A DNA stretch of 64,000 nt from Chryseobacterium sp. CH21 (GTDB lineage: Bacteria; Bacteroidota; Bacteroidia; Flavobacteriales; Weeksellaceae): NCBI RefSeq assembly GCF_004119445.1, contig NZ_QICI01000044.1, positions 53,088 through 117,087 of the forward strand. Direction: 5' to 3'. The position numbers and the translations under genes were made by a program. Shown in pieces: positions 38,421-46,564 of the stretch. A model generated the notes under the pieces. The model was not told where the DNA came from. It worked only from the letters and a program-made list of their open reading frames with translations, and did no database searches. How positions within the stretch are numbered: position 1 is the first letter of the stretch; every line of letters begins with the position of its first letter.

Positions 38421-38463
38421 TTGAATTTTTAACAAAAACACCCCCACTTTGTTAAAAATTCAA
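38421..38463 (+). repeat. Long perfect inverted repeat after nadC
   Basis: TTGAATTTTTAACAAA (38421-38436) and TTTGTTAAAAATTCAA (38448-38463) form a perfect 16-bp stem around an 11-base C-rich loop. A T run (TTTTTT) follows only after some bases, so it is either an unusual terminator or a regulatory hairpin. Confidence 0.6.
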
Positions 38464-38626
38464 TAACATGACTTTTTTCATACAAAAATTCAATTTTTAG
38501 CCATAATATTGAATTTCAACATATTAACATTATTAAGACTGATTAAAAATTAACATTGAGTTAATAATAGTTAAATTTTATTTTGCGAATTTTGCAGAAA
38601 ATTAAATCTAACTATTACTAACGATT

Positions 38627-41173
38627 ATGAAATTAATCAACAAATCGATGCTATCTGCGATAATTACTTTATCAACAGCTAGTGTTTATTATGCTCAACA
38701 AGTTCAGGATACTGTAAAAACAAAATCCAATGATATTGAACAAGTTGTATTAACTGGTGTTGCTGATATCGCTAAAGATAGAAAGACTCCAGTGGCAGTT
38801 TCAACAATTAAGGAAGCTCAAATTGTTGAAAAATTAGGAAATCAGGAATTCCCTGAAATCCTTAACACTACACCTTCTGTATATGCAACTAAAGGTGGTG
38901 GTGGATTTGGAGACTCTAAATTAAACATTAGAGGATTCAGTCAAAACAATATTGCTGTAATGGTAAATGGTATGCCAGTTAACGACATGGAAAACGGCTC
39001 TGTTTATTGGTCTAACTGGGCTGGATTATCTGATGTAACCTCAGCAATGCAGGTTCAAAGAGGTCTTGGTTCATCGAAATTAGCTATTGCATCTATTGGA
39101 GGTACCGTAAATATCCTGACAAGAGCTTCTGATAAAAAACAAGGAGGAATTGTTTCTTTAGGTGTAGGTAATAATGACTATGTAAAATCTCTATTTGCAT
39201 ATAACACTGGTAAATCTGCAAAAGGATGGTCTTCTTCATTCTTAATGAGTAGAACAGCTGGTTCTATGTATGCAGATGGGACTAAATTCGAAGGATATAA
39301 CTATTATTTTGCATTAGGATATCAGAAACCTGGAGGTAATCATGATTTCCAATTCACAATTACTGGAGCTCCACAATGGCACAACCAAAGATCTTATGCA
39401 TCTACAATTGATAACTATATTCTTTACAATCAGGACCACGATGGAACACCAGATAGAAAGTACAACTCTGATTGGGGTTATTTAAACGGTAGAGAGTACT
39501 CTGCAAGAGTAAATTATTACCACAAGCCAGTAATGTCTTTAAACTGGGACTGGAATATAAGTGAAAAATCAAAACTTAATACAGTTGTTTATGCTTCTTT
39601 TGGTAGAGGTGGTGGTACCAATACAACAGGTACAGCAAATGGAAAATCGTTGAGTACTTTCAGAGATCCTAATACTGGACTTTATAACTTTGATGCAATT
39701 TATGCAGCTAACCAAGCTTCAAACCCTACAAAAGGGATATTAATCAGAAATGCATCTATTAATTCTCACAACTGGTTTGGATTAATCTCTTCTTTCAATC
39801 ACCGTTTCAATGAAAACTTCAAAATCAGTGCAGGGGTTGATGCTAGATACTACCAAGGATACCACTATCAGGTAGTTAGTGACTTATTAGGAGGATCTGG
39901 ATATCTTGATAAAAACAACAAAAATATTGGTAATAATATTGTAACAGCAACAGAAGGTACAGATCCAAAATGGAATCCTTTCGGAGGTAAATTAATGGAT
40001 ATCAATAACAGAATCGGTTATAGTAATGATTCTAATGTACTTTGGTATGGAGCATTCGGACAATTGGAGTACACAAAGAATGACTTCTCAGCATTTGTAC
40101 AAGGATCAGTTTCTAACCAAGGGTTCCAGAGAATAGATAACTTCATCATTGATAATGTTACTAAATCTAAGAATGGTACTATCATGCCTACAACAACTGA
40201 TTACAAAAACCTAACTGGTTACAACATCAAAGGGGGATTAAACTATAACATCAACGAACACCATAATGTATTTGGTAATGTAGGATATTATGAAAAACAA
40301 CCTTTCTTTAACTCTATTTATAGAAGTAATGAAAATGTGGTTTCTCCAGATGCAACCAATGAAAAAATCTTTGGAGCTGAACTTGGATATGGATTTAGAT
40401 CTTCTAAATTCAATGCTAATGTAAACATCTACAGAACTACTTGGGATGACAGATACCAAAGAAAAACAGGATTGTCTTATACTGACCCTGTATCAAATGT
40501 AAGAACAACTTATTATGCTGAAATTAATGGCATAAGTGAAATTCACCAAGGTATTGAATTTGATGCTAATCTAGTTCTTAACAAATTCTTATCTGCTTAC
40601 GGTATGTTCTCAATAGGAGACTGGCGTTATAAAGGAACTGCAAATGCTACCACTTTCAACGATACAGATAATTCACCATACATTATTCCAGGAAATACTT
40701 CTAATGAACTAACACTTAATTTAGATAAAGTAAAAGTAGGAGAATCTGCTCAGATGACTGCTGCATTAGGTATTACTGTTACTCCAGTTAAAGATTTGAA
40801 AGTAGATATGAACTGGAGATATGCTAACAAATTATATTCTTCACTAGATGTTTACTCTTACAGTAGTGCATCTGCTAAAGGAGCTCTTCAGCTTCCTGAT
40901 TATCATTTGTTTGACCTAGGAATCTCTTATAAAATCAAACTAAACAATCCTTCACAGTACTTTACAATCAGAGGAAACGTTTACAACTTGTTTGATACAA
41001 CTTATATCGCAGAATCTCTAACAGCTATTCATGCTGATGATAAAACTGGTACTGCTGCTAATGCTCCAACTTACGAACAAGCAGGTAAGTTATATAACGG
41101 AGTTGCTACAGGTAACCAGGTGTATTTCGGATTCGGAAGAACTTGGGCAGCAACCTTATCATTCAACTTCTAA
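38627..41173 (+). CDS. TonB-dependent outer-membrane receptor
   Basis: An 848-residue outer-membrane receptor. The signal peptide ends TASVYYAQQ. There is no carboxypeptidase-like N-terminal domain; the TonB box region is IEQVVLTGV. The plug (about 45-165) has KTPVAVSTI, LNIRGFSQNNIAVMVNGMPVN and GSSKLAIASIGGTVNILT. The rest is a beta-barrel with many aromatic strand ends and a terminal RTWAATLSFNF, the outer-membrane signature. Such receptors import iron chelates, vitamins or glycans with TonB energy. No lipoprotein partner (SusD-like) is adjacent, so the substrate is unknown. Confidence 0.93.
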   Translation: MKLINKSMLSAIITLSTASVYYAQQVQDTVKTKSNDIEQVVLTGVADIAKDRKTPVAVSTIKEAQIVEKLGNQEFPEILNTTPSVYATKGGGGFGDSKLNIRGFSQNNIAVMVNGMPVNDMENGSVYWSNWAGLSDVTSAMQVQRGLGSSKLAIASIGGTVNILTRASDKKQGGIVSLGVGNNDYVKSLFAYNTGKSAKGWSSSFLMSRTAGSMYADGTKFEGYNYYFALGYQKPGGNHDFQFTITGAPQWHNQRSYASTIDNYILYNQDHDGTPDRKYNSDWGYLNGREYSARVNYYHKPVMSLNWDWNISEKSKLNTVVYASFGRGGGTNTTGTANGKSLSTFRDPNTGLYNFDAIYAANQASNPTKGILIRNASINSHNWFGLISSFNHRFNENFKISAGVDARYYQGYHYQVVSDLLGGSGYLDKNNKNIGNNIVTATEGTDPKWNPFGGKLMDINNRIGYSNDSNVLWYGAFGQLEYTKNDFSAFVQGSVSNQGFQRIDNFIIDNVTKSKNGTIMPTTTDYKNLTGYNIKGGLNYNINEHHNVFGNVGYYEKQPFFNSIYRSNENVVSPDATNEKIFGAELGYGFRSSKFNANVNIYRTTWDDRYQRKTGLSYTDPVSNVRTTYYAEINGISEIHQGIEFDANLVLNKFLSAYGMFSIGDWRYKGTANATTFNDTDNSPYIIPGNTSNELTLNLDKVKVGESAQMTAALGITVTPVKDLKVDMNWRYANKLYSSLDVYSYSSASAKGALQLPDYHLFDLGISYKIKLNNPSQYFTIRGNVYNLFDTTYIAESLTAIHADDKTGTAANAPTYEQAGKLYNGVATGNQVYFGFGRTWAATLSFNF

Positions 41174-41204
41174 TAATATCACAATATTAGATTTTATAAA
41201 TATC

Positions 41205-41231
41205 AATCCCGGCTTTGAGCCGGGATTTTTG
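41205..41231 (+). terminator. Rho-independent terminator of the TonB receptor gene
   Basis: AATCCCGGC / GCCGGGATT with a five-base loop (TTTGA) plus TTTTG. A -7 box for the next gene begins only two bases after it. Confidence 0.9.
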
Positions 41232-41232
41232 T

Positions 41233-41240
41233 TATCTTTG
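41233..41240 (+). promoter_or_regulatory. -7 promoter box abutting the upstream terminator
   Basis: TATCTTTG matches TAnnTTTG, 19 nt before the start at 41260. The -33 position falls inside the preceding terminator hairpin. Confidence 0.45.
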
Positions 41241-41259
41241 TGTACAAAAAATAGAAAGT

Positions 41260-41691
41260 ATGGATTTTTACAACATTTTACTTAATGCCCATAAAGGATT
41301 CGGGTATCTTGAAATTCTTTTGGTCACATTATTTATCATTGCACTTTTAGCTACCATGTTCGGTTTCAGTGGAAAAGTGAACAAATTTTTGAAGAAAACA
41401 ACACTTTTCACGATGATTTTCTTCCACGTTCAGTTTTTATTGGGAATCATTATGCTGATCACCACATTCAGCAAAGGATTAAACATGGGAGAAGTAATGA
41501 AAAATGCAGCATTGAGATTCCAATATGTTGAACATCCGTTTTCTATGCTTATTGCAGCTGTTTTGATGACTATTGTTAACAAAAAAGTAAAATCCAATGA
41601 TACGATCTCTTTAGGAGTGGTATTTATGGGTCTGATTGCAGTAGGTTTATTTGCATTCGCATTCCCTTGGATGAGAGTCTTTGGGGCTTAA
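41260..41691 (+). CDS. Small four-helix membrane protein of unknown function
   Basis: A 143-residue protein with four hydrophobic helices (about 16-36, 46-68, 85-103, 112-140). Conserved-looking histidines His11 (LNAHKGFGYLEI), His58 (FFHVQFLLGI) and one in VEHPFSM might coordinate haem or a metal, as in cytochrome-like small membrane proteins of Flavobacteriia; this is a guess. It lies between the TonB receptor and asd; an earlier in-frame start at 41215 would fall inside the terminator and is rejected. Confidence 0.75.
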   Translation: MDFYNILLNAHKGFGYLEILLVTLFIIALLATMFGFSGKVNKFLKKTTLFTMIFFHVQFLLGIIMLITTFSKGLNMGEVMKNAALRFQYVEHPFSMLIAAVLMTIVNKKVKSNDTISLGVVFMGLIAVGLFAFAFPWMRVFGA

Positions 41692-41758
41692 AAAATATAA
41701 AGAAATTATATGCGTTATAATTTATAAATAGTTTAATCTTAAATTTTTAATTAAATCA

Positions 41759-42751
41759 ATGAAAGTAGCTGTAGTAGGTTCAACAGGAATGGTTGGACAA
41801 GTTATGCTTAAAGTTTTGGAGGAGAGAAACTTCCCTGTAACAGAATTAATCCCGGTAGCATCCGAAAGATCTGTAGGCAAGAAGGTGAAGTATAAACAGA
41901 AGGAATTTACCATCGTAAGCATGAAGGACGCTATAGCTGCCAAACCGGATATTGCAATCTTCTCTGCAGGTGGTTCTACTTCTGTTGAATTCGCTCCTTT
42001 ATTTGCGGAAGCTGGAACAACAGTAATTGATAATTCTTCTGCATGGAGAATGGATCCTGACAAAAAATTAGTCGTTCCTGAAATCAATGCTGATGTTTTA
42101 ACAAAAGAAGATAAAATCATTGCAAATCCGAATTGTTCTACCATTCAGTTGGTAATGGTTCTTGGACCTTTGAACAAAAAATATGATTTAAAAAGAGTAA
42201 TCGTTTCTACTTATCAGTCTGTAACAGGAACTGGTAAAGCTGCTGTAGACCAGTTAAACGGTGAAATCAGCGGAGATGATTCTACTGAAAAAGTATATCC
42301 TTATCAGATCTTCAAAAATGCATTGCCACACTGTGATGTATTTGCAGATGATGATTACACAAAAGAAGAGATCAAACTGATGAAGGAGCCTAAGAAAATT
42401 TTAGGTGATGATACCTTTAACTTAACAGCAACTGCGGTAAGAGTTCCGGTTCAGGGTGGGCACTCAGAAAGTGTAAACATTGAGTTCGAAAATGAATTTG
42501 AATTGGATGAAGTAAGAAAAATCTTATCTGAAACTCCAGGGGTAATCGTAATGGACGATGTGAAAAACAACCACTACCCGATGCCATTATATTCTGAAGG
42601 AAAAGACGAAGTTTTCGTAGGAAGAATCAGAAGGGATCTGTCGCAGCCCAAAACGCTCAACCTCTGGATTGTAGCAGACAATCTGAGGAAAGGAGCAGCA
42701 ACAAACGCTGTACAAATCGCAGAATACCTTGTAGCAAATAACTTAGTATAA
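41759..42751 (+). CDS. asd: Aspartate-semialdehyde dehydrogenase
   Basis: A 330-residue NADPH enzyme that reduces aspartyl phosphate to aspartate semialdehyde, the branch point for lysine (diaminopimelate), methionine and threonine. The NADP loop is VVGSTGMVGQVML; the active-site Cys126 lies in NPNCSTIQLVMVL; the catalytic His235 is in VQGGHSESVNIEF; VSTYQSVTGTGKAA is also typical. A strong terminator follows. Confidence 0.97.
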   Translation: MKVAVVGSTGMVGQVMLKVLEERNFPVTELIPVASERSVGKKVKYKQKEFTIVSMKDAIAAKPDIAIFSAGGSTSVEFAPLFAEAGTTVIDNSSAWRMDPDKKLVVPEINADVLTKEDKIIANPNCSTIQLVMVLGPLNKKYDLKRVIVSTYQSVTGTGKAAVDQLNGEISGDDSTEKVYPYQIFKNALPHCDVFADDDYTKEEIKLMKEPKKILGDDTFNLTATAVRVPVQGGHSESVNIEFENEFELDEVRKILSETPGVIVMDDVKNNHYPMPLYSEGKDEVFVGRIRRDLSQPKTLNLWIVADNLRKGAATNAVQIAEYLVANNLV

Positions 42752-42763
42752 ACTAACAAAATA

Positions 42764-42798
42764 AAAAAGAGTCTCAAAATTGAGATTCTTTTTTTTAT
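42764..42798 (+). terminator. Rho-independent terminator of asd
   Basis: AAGAGTCTCAA and TTGAGATTCTT form a mostly paired stem around a short loop, followed by TTTTTT. Confidence 0.85.
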
Positions 42799-42808
42799 CA
42801 AACTCTAT

Positions 42809-43807
42809 ATGAATACCCAGAAAAATACCCACAAAGAGAAAATAGGATTCCAAAAACTTATTGCAGTATTTGGAGTGATCCTTTTTATCGGAAAGATTAT
42901 TGCCTGGAAACTCACCAATTCCGATGCCGTATTTTCCGATGCCATGGAAAGTATTGTTAACGTCATAAGTGCATTCATGGGACTGTATTCTCTTCATCTT
43001 GCTGCTAAGCCTAAAGACGAAGACCATCCGTATGGACACGGAAAAGTAGAATTCGTCACTTCCGGTATTGAAGGAGCTTTGATTGCCATAGCCGGCAGTA
43101 TGATCATCTATGAAGGAATTCACAGCCTTATTGTAGGAAAAACACTAAGTAAAATTGATCTTGGGATATGGATTATTGCTGCCACTGCAGTTATTAATTA
43201 TATGTTAGGATATATTTCTATTAAAAAAGGAGAAAGAGAAAATTCTCTGGTTCTGATTTCATCTGGAAAACATCTTCAATCTGATACGATTACGACTCTT
43301 GGAGTGGTTGCCAGTTTAATCATTGTTTATTTTACTAAAATTTATTGGCTAGACTCTGTGGTAGCACTTACTTTCGGACTTTATATCATATTTGTAGGCT
43401 ATAAAATCGTCCGAAAATCTTTAAGCGGAATTATGGATGAGCAGGATCCTGAAATATTAAATCAGGTCATTAAAATTCTTGAAGAAAACAGGCAGATAGA
43501 ATGGATAGATGTACACAATATGAAAATCCAGCAGTTTGGTTCTTCACTGCATATTGATGCTCATATAACGCTTCCGTGGTATTATGATCTTCGTGATGCC
43601 CATGGCGAAATGGAAAAAGTAATCATTCTTCTTGCCAAAAACATCAAGCGTACTATTGAATTCAATTTCCATATGGACGACTGTAAACCTATTTCATGTT
43701 CAATCTGCCAGATCAAAGAGTGTCCCGTACGCGAAAAAGATTTTGTAAAACGGGTAGAATGGACCCCGGAAAATGTGACCAGTGTGGATAAACACACTGT
43801 AGAATAA
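42809..43807 (+). CDS. Cation diffusion facilitator (CDF) transporter with a C-terminal Cys cluster
   Basis: A 332-residue CDF exporter of divalent metals. Helix 2 metal site SDAMESIVNVIS and helix 5 site HLQSDTITTLGV hold the paired D/H ligands; DHPYGHGKVEF is the classic loop. After the usual C-terminal cytoplasmic domain (HNMKIQQFGSSLHIDAHITL) there is an extra tail, MDDCKPISCSICQIKECP, with four cysteines spaced C-x5-C-x2-C-x4-C, plus ECPVREKDF. A metal-binding regulatory tail is a plausible reading. Such carriers usually move Zn, Fe, Mn or Co out of the cytoplasm; the ion is not known. Confidence 0.9.
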   Translation: MNTQKNTHKEKIGFQKLIAVFGVILFIGKIIAWKLTNSDAVFSDAMESIVNVISAFMGLYSLHLAAKPKDEDHPYGHGKVEFVTSGIEGALIAIAGSMIIYEGIHSLIVGKTLSKIDLGIWIIAATAVINYMLGYISIKKGERENSLVLISSGKHLQSDTITTLGVVASLIIVYFTKIYWLDSVVALTFGLYIIFVGYKIVRKSLSGIMDEQDPEILNQVIKILEENRQIEWIDVHNMKIQQFGSSLHIDAHITLPWYYDLRDAHGEMEKVIILLAKNIKRTIEFNFHMDDCKPISCSICQIKECPVREKDFVKRVEWTPENVTSVDKHTVE

Positions 43808-43830
43808 TTTAGGAATATTCAATTAAATCT

Positions 43831-44283
43831 TTATGCCTGGTTTCCTTTATTTTCTTTACTAAGCATCTGCTTTCTGTAATAAAACATCGGAACAACCAGT
43901 AATATGATCAAAGGCTGGATGACGAACCTTCTCATATAAAAAGAAAAAAGATATCCTATTTCGAATCTGTCTGAAATACAATACAGATAAATCGGCAGCG
44001 ATATCATAAAGACAATAGTAATCATCAAAGCACCCTGCAATGTCCATTGCCTGTTTTTAAATAAACCATAAATAATCAGACAGGAAAACAGAAGGTTCAA
44101 AAGAAACCTGAACAAGTGTCCTCCAATCAGTTTCCCCCACTCAAATGCAGGGAATTCAATATTTTTATTTGCTTCATGAAAATAATTAAGGAAAGGATCA
44201 TAAAAAAGAGTATCCTCCAGAGCTCTCACTCCTATCAATCCGCAGATTCCTGCTATAACCAAAAGCCAATTAAGAATTCTCAT
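43831..44283 (-). CDS. Exosortase F system-associated membrane protein
   Basis: A small membrane protein of about 150 residues with four hydrophobic helices. It sits directly after xrtF with an overlap of about 14 bp, the defining context of the exosortase-F-associated family in Flavobacteriia. Its start is MRILNWLLVIAG (44283), chosen over a start four codons upstream because of the normal overlap. Function is unknown beyond genomic linkage with XrtF. Confidence 0.82.
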   Translation of the reverse strand: MRILNWLLVIAGICGLIGVRALEDTLFYDPFLNYFHEANKNIEFPAFEWGKLIGGHLFRFLLNLLFSCLIIYGLFKNRQWTLQGALMITIVFMISLPIYLYCISDRFEIGYLFSFYMRRFVIQPLIILLVVPMFYYRKQMLSKENKGNQA

Positions 44284-44800
44284 GTTGTAAAGCAAAAAAT
44301 TTAATCCAGACCAGCCAAAGCAAAACTACCGTTCCATAAATGATAGCAGGGAAAATAAAGTCGTGAAACATTTTTCCGTATTGCTCATAATCAGACATCA
44401 CAATATTCAGCCCTACAATTCTAAGGATATTCATGATATATAATAAAACCAACCCTACTCCCACAAATACAAAAGTCTTTGCACCTTTATAAAATGCAAA
44501 AACAAAGGATACAAACAGAATGATAACAGAAATAGCATTACAGCCTTCCACCATTCTTGTCTCATATCTGTCTTTGACATAAAACCAAACCTGTTCATTC
44601 TTTACATCATCGTAAAGCTGTGTAGGATATCCAAGCACATTCTGTATAGAAGTTACCTGATTCGCAATAATCCTAGAAAAAGGATCCAAACCGGAATCTT
44701 TACCGCTATTCAAATAAAGCTGGTAAGCAAAAAGCAGCACCAGATAAACAATAATAAAACGCAATAAAATACCTAAAACAGGTTTAAAGTCTTTCAGCAT
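44270..44800 (-). CDS. xrtF: Exosortase family protein XrtF
   Basis: A 176-residue integral membrane protease/transpeptidase-like protein. The exosortase triad is present: Cys87 in MVEGCNAISV, Arg127 in YIMNILRIVGLN, and His146 in MFHDFIFPAII. Exosortases recognise a short C-terminal tripartite signal on exported proteins and cut it, often attaching glycans. The start at 44800 (MLKDFKPVLG) is chosen over 44845 because a -7 box overlaps the longer frame and ends four bases before it. Its substrates are not identifiable in the window. Confidence 0.9.
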   Translation of the reverse strand: MLKDFKPVLGILLRFIIVYLVLLFAYQLYLNSGKDSGLDPFSRIIANQVTSIQNVLGYPTQLYDDVKNEQVWFYVKDRYETRMVEGCNAISVIILFVSFVFAFYKGAKTFVFVGVGLVLLYIMNILRIVGLNIVMSDYEQYGKMFHDFIFPAIIYGTVVLLWLVWIKFFALQHENS

Positions 44801-44804
44801 AATG

Positions 44805-44812
44805 CAAAGATA
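44805..44812 (-). promoter_or_regulatory. -7 box directly before xrtF
   Basis: The minus strand reads TATCTTTG (TAnnTTTG) and ends four bases before the chosen start at 44800. Confidence 0.45.
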
Positions 44813-45010
44813 AAAATTAGCATGTAATATCCTGAATCTGAACAAAGAAAGTTAAAAATCAAAACCCAAAACCGACAATTATCTAGATAAAACGTAATAA
44901 TTTTCTCAAAAACGTTTAATAAAATCAATATTTTAAAGCTGCTAACAATCCTCTTTTTTCATTATATATCAGTTCTTTAAACGATTATTTCCAACTCCAT
45001 GTTAATTTAG

Positions 45011-45018
45011 TATATTTG
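45011..45018 (+). promoter_or_regulatory. -7 promoter box of the amgK-like gene
   Basis: TATATTTG matches TAnnTTTG, 10 nt before the ATG at 45029. No clear -33 element was seen. Confidence 0.4.
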
Positions 45019-45028
45019 TTTCCATATT

Positions 45029-46054
45029 ATGACTTCTGAAAACGCAAAACGATTTTTTGAAAACCATATAGGTAAAAAATCTTCCGAATTCGTCACATTA
45101 GCTCAAAGCGGCTCTGCTAGGGTCAATTTTCTGGCCTCAGCCGGTTCTGAAAAATACATCATCACCTACAATGAGAATATTCCGGAAAATGAAAGTTTCC
45201 TTTATTATTCTGAAGTATTTTCTAGTCTGAACCTTAATACACCTTCTATTCTTGCTATTACTGATGATAGAAAGATGTACATCCAGGAGTTTTTAGGCCA
45301 ACAAACACTTTCCGAGGTAATTACAAAGGAACAATTATCTCCTAATGTAAAAGATTTGGTACAACAGACATTAGAAAAGCTTTTTCAACTGCAAAAACAG
45401 ACCCAGGGAAAAATTGATTTTTCAAGAACCTTTGAATATGAAAGTTATGATGAACTTCCCGTGATTCATGATCTTTATTATTTTAAAAACTTTGTAGCCG
45501 ATGTTCTGGAGCTGGAATACAACAAATCAACGCTTCTGAAAGAGTTCAAAAAGATTGCAGAACTCGTTGAAAATCTTGAACCTAAAGGAATTATGATCCG
45601 TGATTTTCAGGCAAGAAATATCATGGTGAATGAAAAAAATGAAGTCTCTTTCATCGATTACCAATCAGCAATGAAAGGTCCATTACTATACGATGTCACC
45701 TCTTTTCTTTTTCAGGCTAAAGCTAACTTCCCGGAAGATTTCAAACAGGAAATGCTGGAATTCTATATTCAGCAGTTCGAAGATTCTGAAACAAGAATTC
45801 AGCTGAAAAATGCAGTAATGCCTATTCAGATGATGAGATTTTTACAGGTTTTAGGAGCTTATGGATTCCGAGGATTGATTCAAAGAAAGCAACATTTCAT
45901 GGCCAGCCTTGAAAAAGGAATCCAGAATATCACCCAATTTGCTGATACATGGGAACTGATGGATCATTATCCGGAACTGAAGAAAGTGATCAAGCAGCTG
46001 ACATCAGAGAAGACAAAGCAAAAAATTGAGGAAATTATAAATTTGAACCATTAA
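45029..46054 (+). CDS. amgK: Aminoglycoside phosphotransferase-fold kinase, probable N-acetylmuramate/N-acetylglucosamine kinase AmgK
   Basis: A 341-residue kinase of the APH fold. The catalytic loop is IMIRDFQARNIMV with Asp192 and Asn197, followed by the metal-binding FIDYQSAMKGPLLYD with Asp210. The arginine before Asp and the DYQ triplet are typical of the AmgK group, which phosphorylates MurNAc/GlcNAc at the anomeric position in cell-wall recycling. The presence downstream of a MurU-like nucleotidyltransferase supports this. The gene's stop codon lies inside the inverted repeat that starts the following GxxExxY cassette, so the final two codons may have been supplied by the insertion. 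The name is inferred from fold and context. Confidence 0.8.
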   Translation: MTSENAKRFFENHIGKKSSEFVTLAQSGSARVNFLASAGSEKYIITYNENIPENESFLYYSEVFSSLNLNTPSILAITDDRKMYIQEFLGQQTLSEVITKEQLSPNVKDLVQQTLEKLFQLQKQTQGKIDFSRTFEYESYDELPVIHDLYYFKNFVADVLELEYNKSTLLKEFKKIAELVENLEPKGIMIRDFQARNIMVNEKNEVSFIDYQSAMKGPLLYDVTSFLFQAKANFPEDFKQEMLEFYIQQFEDSETRIQLKNAVMPIQMMRFLQVLGAYGFRGLIQRKQHFMASLEKGIQNITQFADTWELMDHYPELKKVIKQLTSEKTKQKIEEIINLNH

Positions 46055-46547
46055 GAAATATTTAAGTCATTAAGAATATTAAGGTTATGACCAAAAAAGA
46101 AGTTACTCAATTGTCATATGAAATTACAGGCTTTGCTATTAAAGTCCATAAGACACTTGGTCCTGGCCTGCTTGAAAGTGTATATCAAGAATGCTTAAAA
46201 ATCGAACTTACTAAAAATGGTTATGATGTTAAACAACAAGTATATTTTCCTATCAATTATGAAGGGGTAGAAATTGAGACAAAGCTTGTTGTAGATCTCC
46301 TCGTCAACGATATAATTATTATAGAGTTAAAAGCTGTAGAAGATGTTTTACCCATCCATGAGGCACAATTACTCACTTACATGAAAGTTCTTAAAAAGCC
46401 ACAGGGACTTCTTATTAATTTTTTCTCTAACAATATTACAAAGTCAATGAAACCTTTTATTAATGAATTTTTCAAAGAGCTTCCTGACTAAATTTTGATT
46501 TATCAAAATCTTAACTTACCTTAAAACCTAAATAAATCTTAATGGTT
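46046..46547. mobile_element. Inverted-repeat-bounded GxxExxY cassette (putative mobile or cargo element)
   Basis: AACCATTAAG at 46046-46055 and CTTAATGGTT at 46538-46547 are perfect inverted repeats. Inward of them the similarity continues: 18 of 21 positions match, and TTAAG-type units recur on both sides roughly every 10-13 bp over about 40 bp. The repeats enclose only the GxxExxY gene and lie between amgK and the RapZ-like gene of an otherwise compact cluster. No target-site duplication or transposase was found, so mobility is an inference. Confidence 0.5.
46087..46491 (+). CDS. GxxExxY protein (PD-(D/E)XK nuclease-like)
   Basis: A 134-residue protein with the naming motif: Gly27, Glu30 and Tyr33 in GPGLLESVYQ. 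The later VVDLLVNDIIIIELKAVEDV has the D...ELK pattern of PD-(D/E)XK nucleases, and the tail LINFFSNNI is also typical. The family's function is unknown; members appear as solitary, patchily distributed genes. Here the gene interrupts the spacing between amgK and a RapZ-like gene and is flanked by inverted repeats. The start is 33 nt after the amgK stop. Confidence 0.88.
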   Translation: MTKKEVTQLSYEITGFAIKVHKTLGPGLLESVYQECLKIELTKNGYDVKQQVYFPINYEGVEIETKLVVDLLVNDIIIIELKAVEDVLPIHEAQLLTYMKVLKKPQGLLINFFSNNITKSMKPFINEFFKELPD

Positions 46548-46564
46548 TAAAAAATAAAAAGAAT

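Noticed and set aside
45029..46054. Reading the AmgK-like kinase as an aminoglycoside resistance gene.
   Set aside because: The APH fold is shared, but the IMIRDFQARN and FIDYQSA motifs and the neighbouring MurU-like gene fit sugar kinases of cell-wall recycling better.
46046..46547. A complete insertion sequence with transposase.
   Set aside because: Only the GxxExxY gene lies between the repeats; no transposase or target duplication is present, so it is called a cassette, not an IS.
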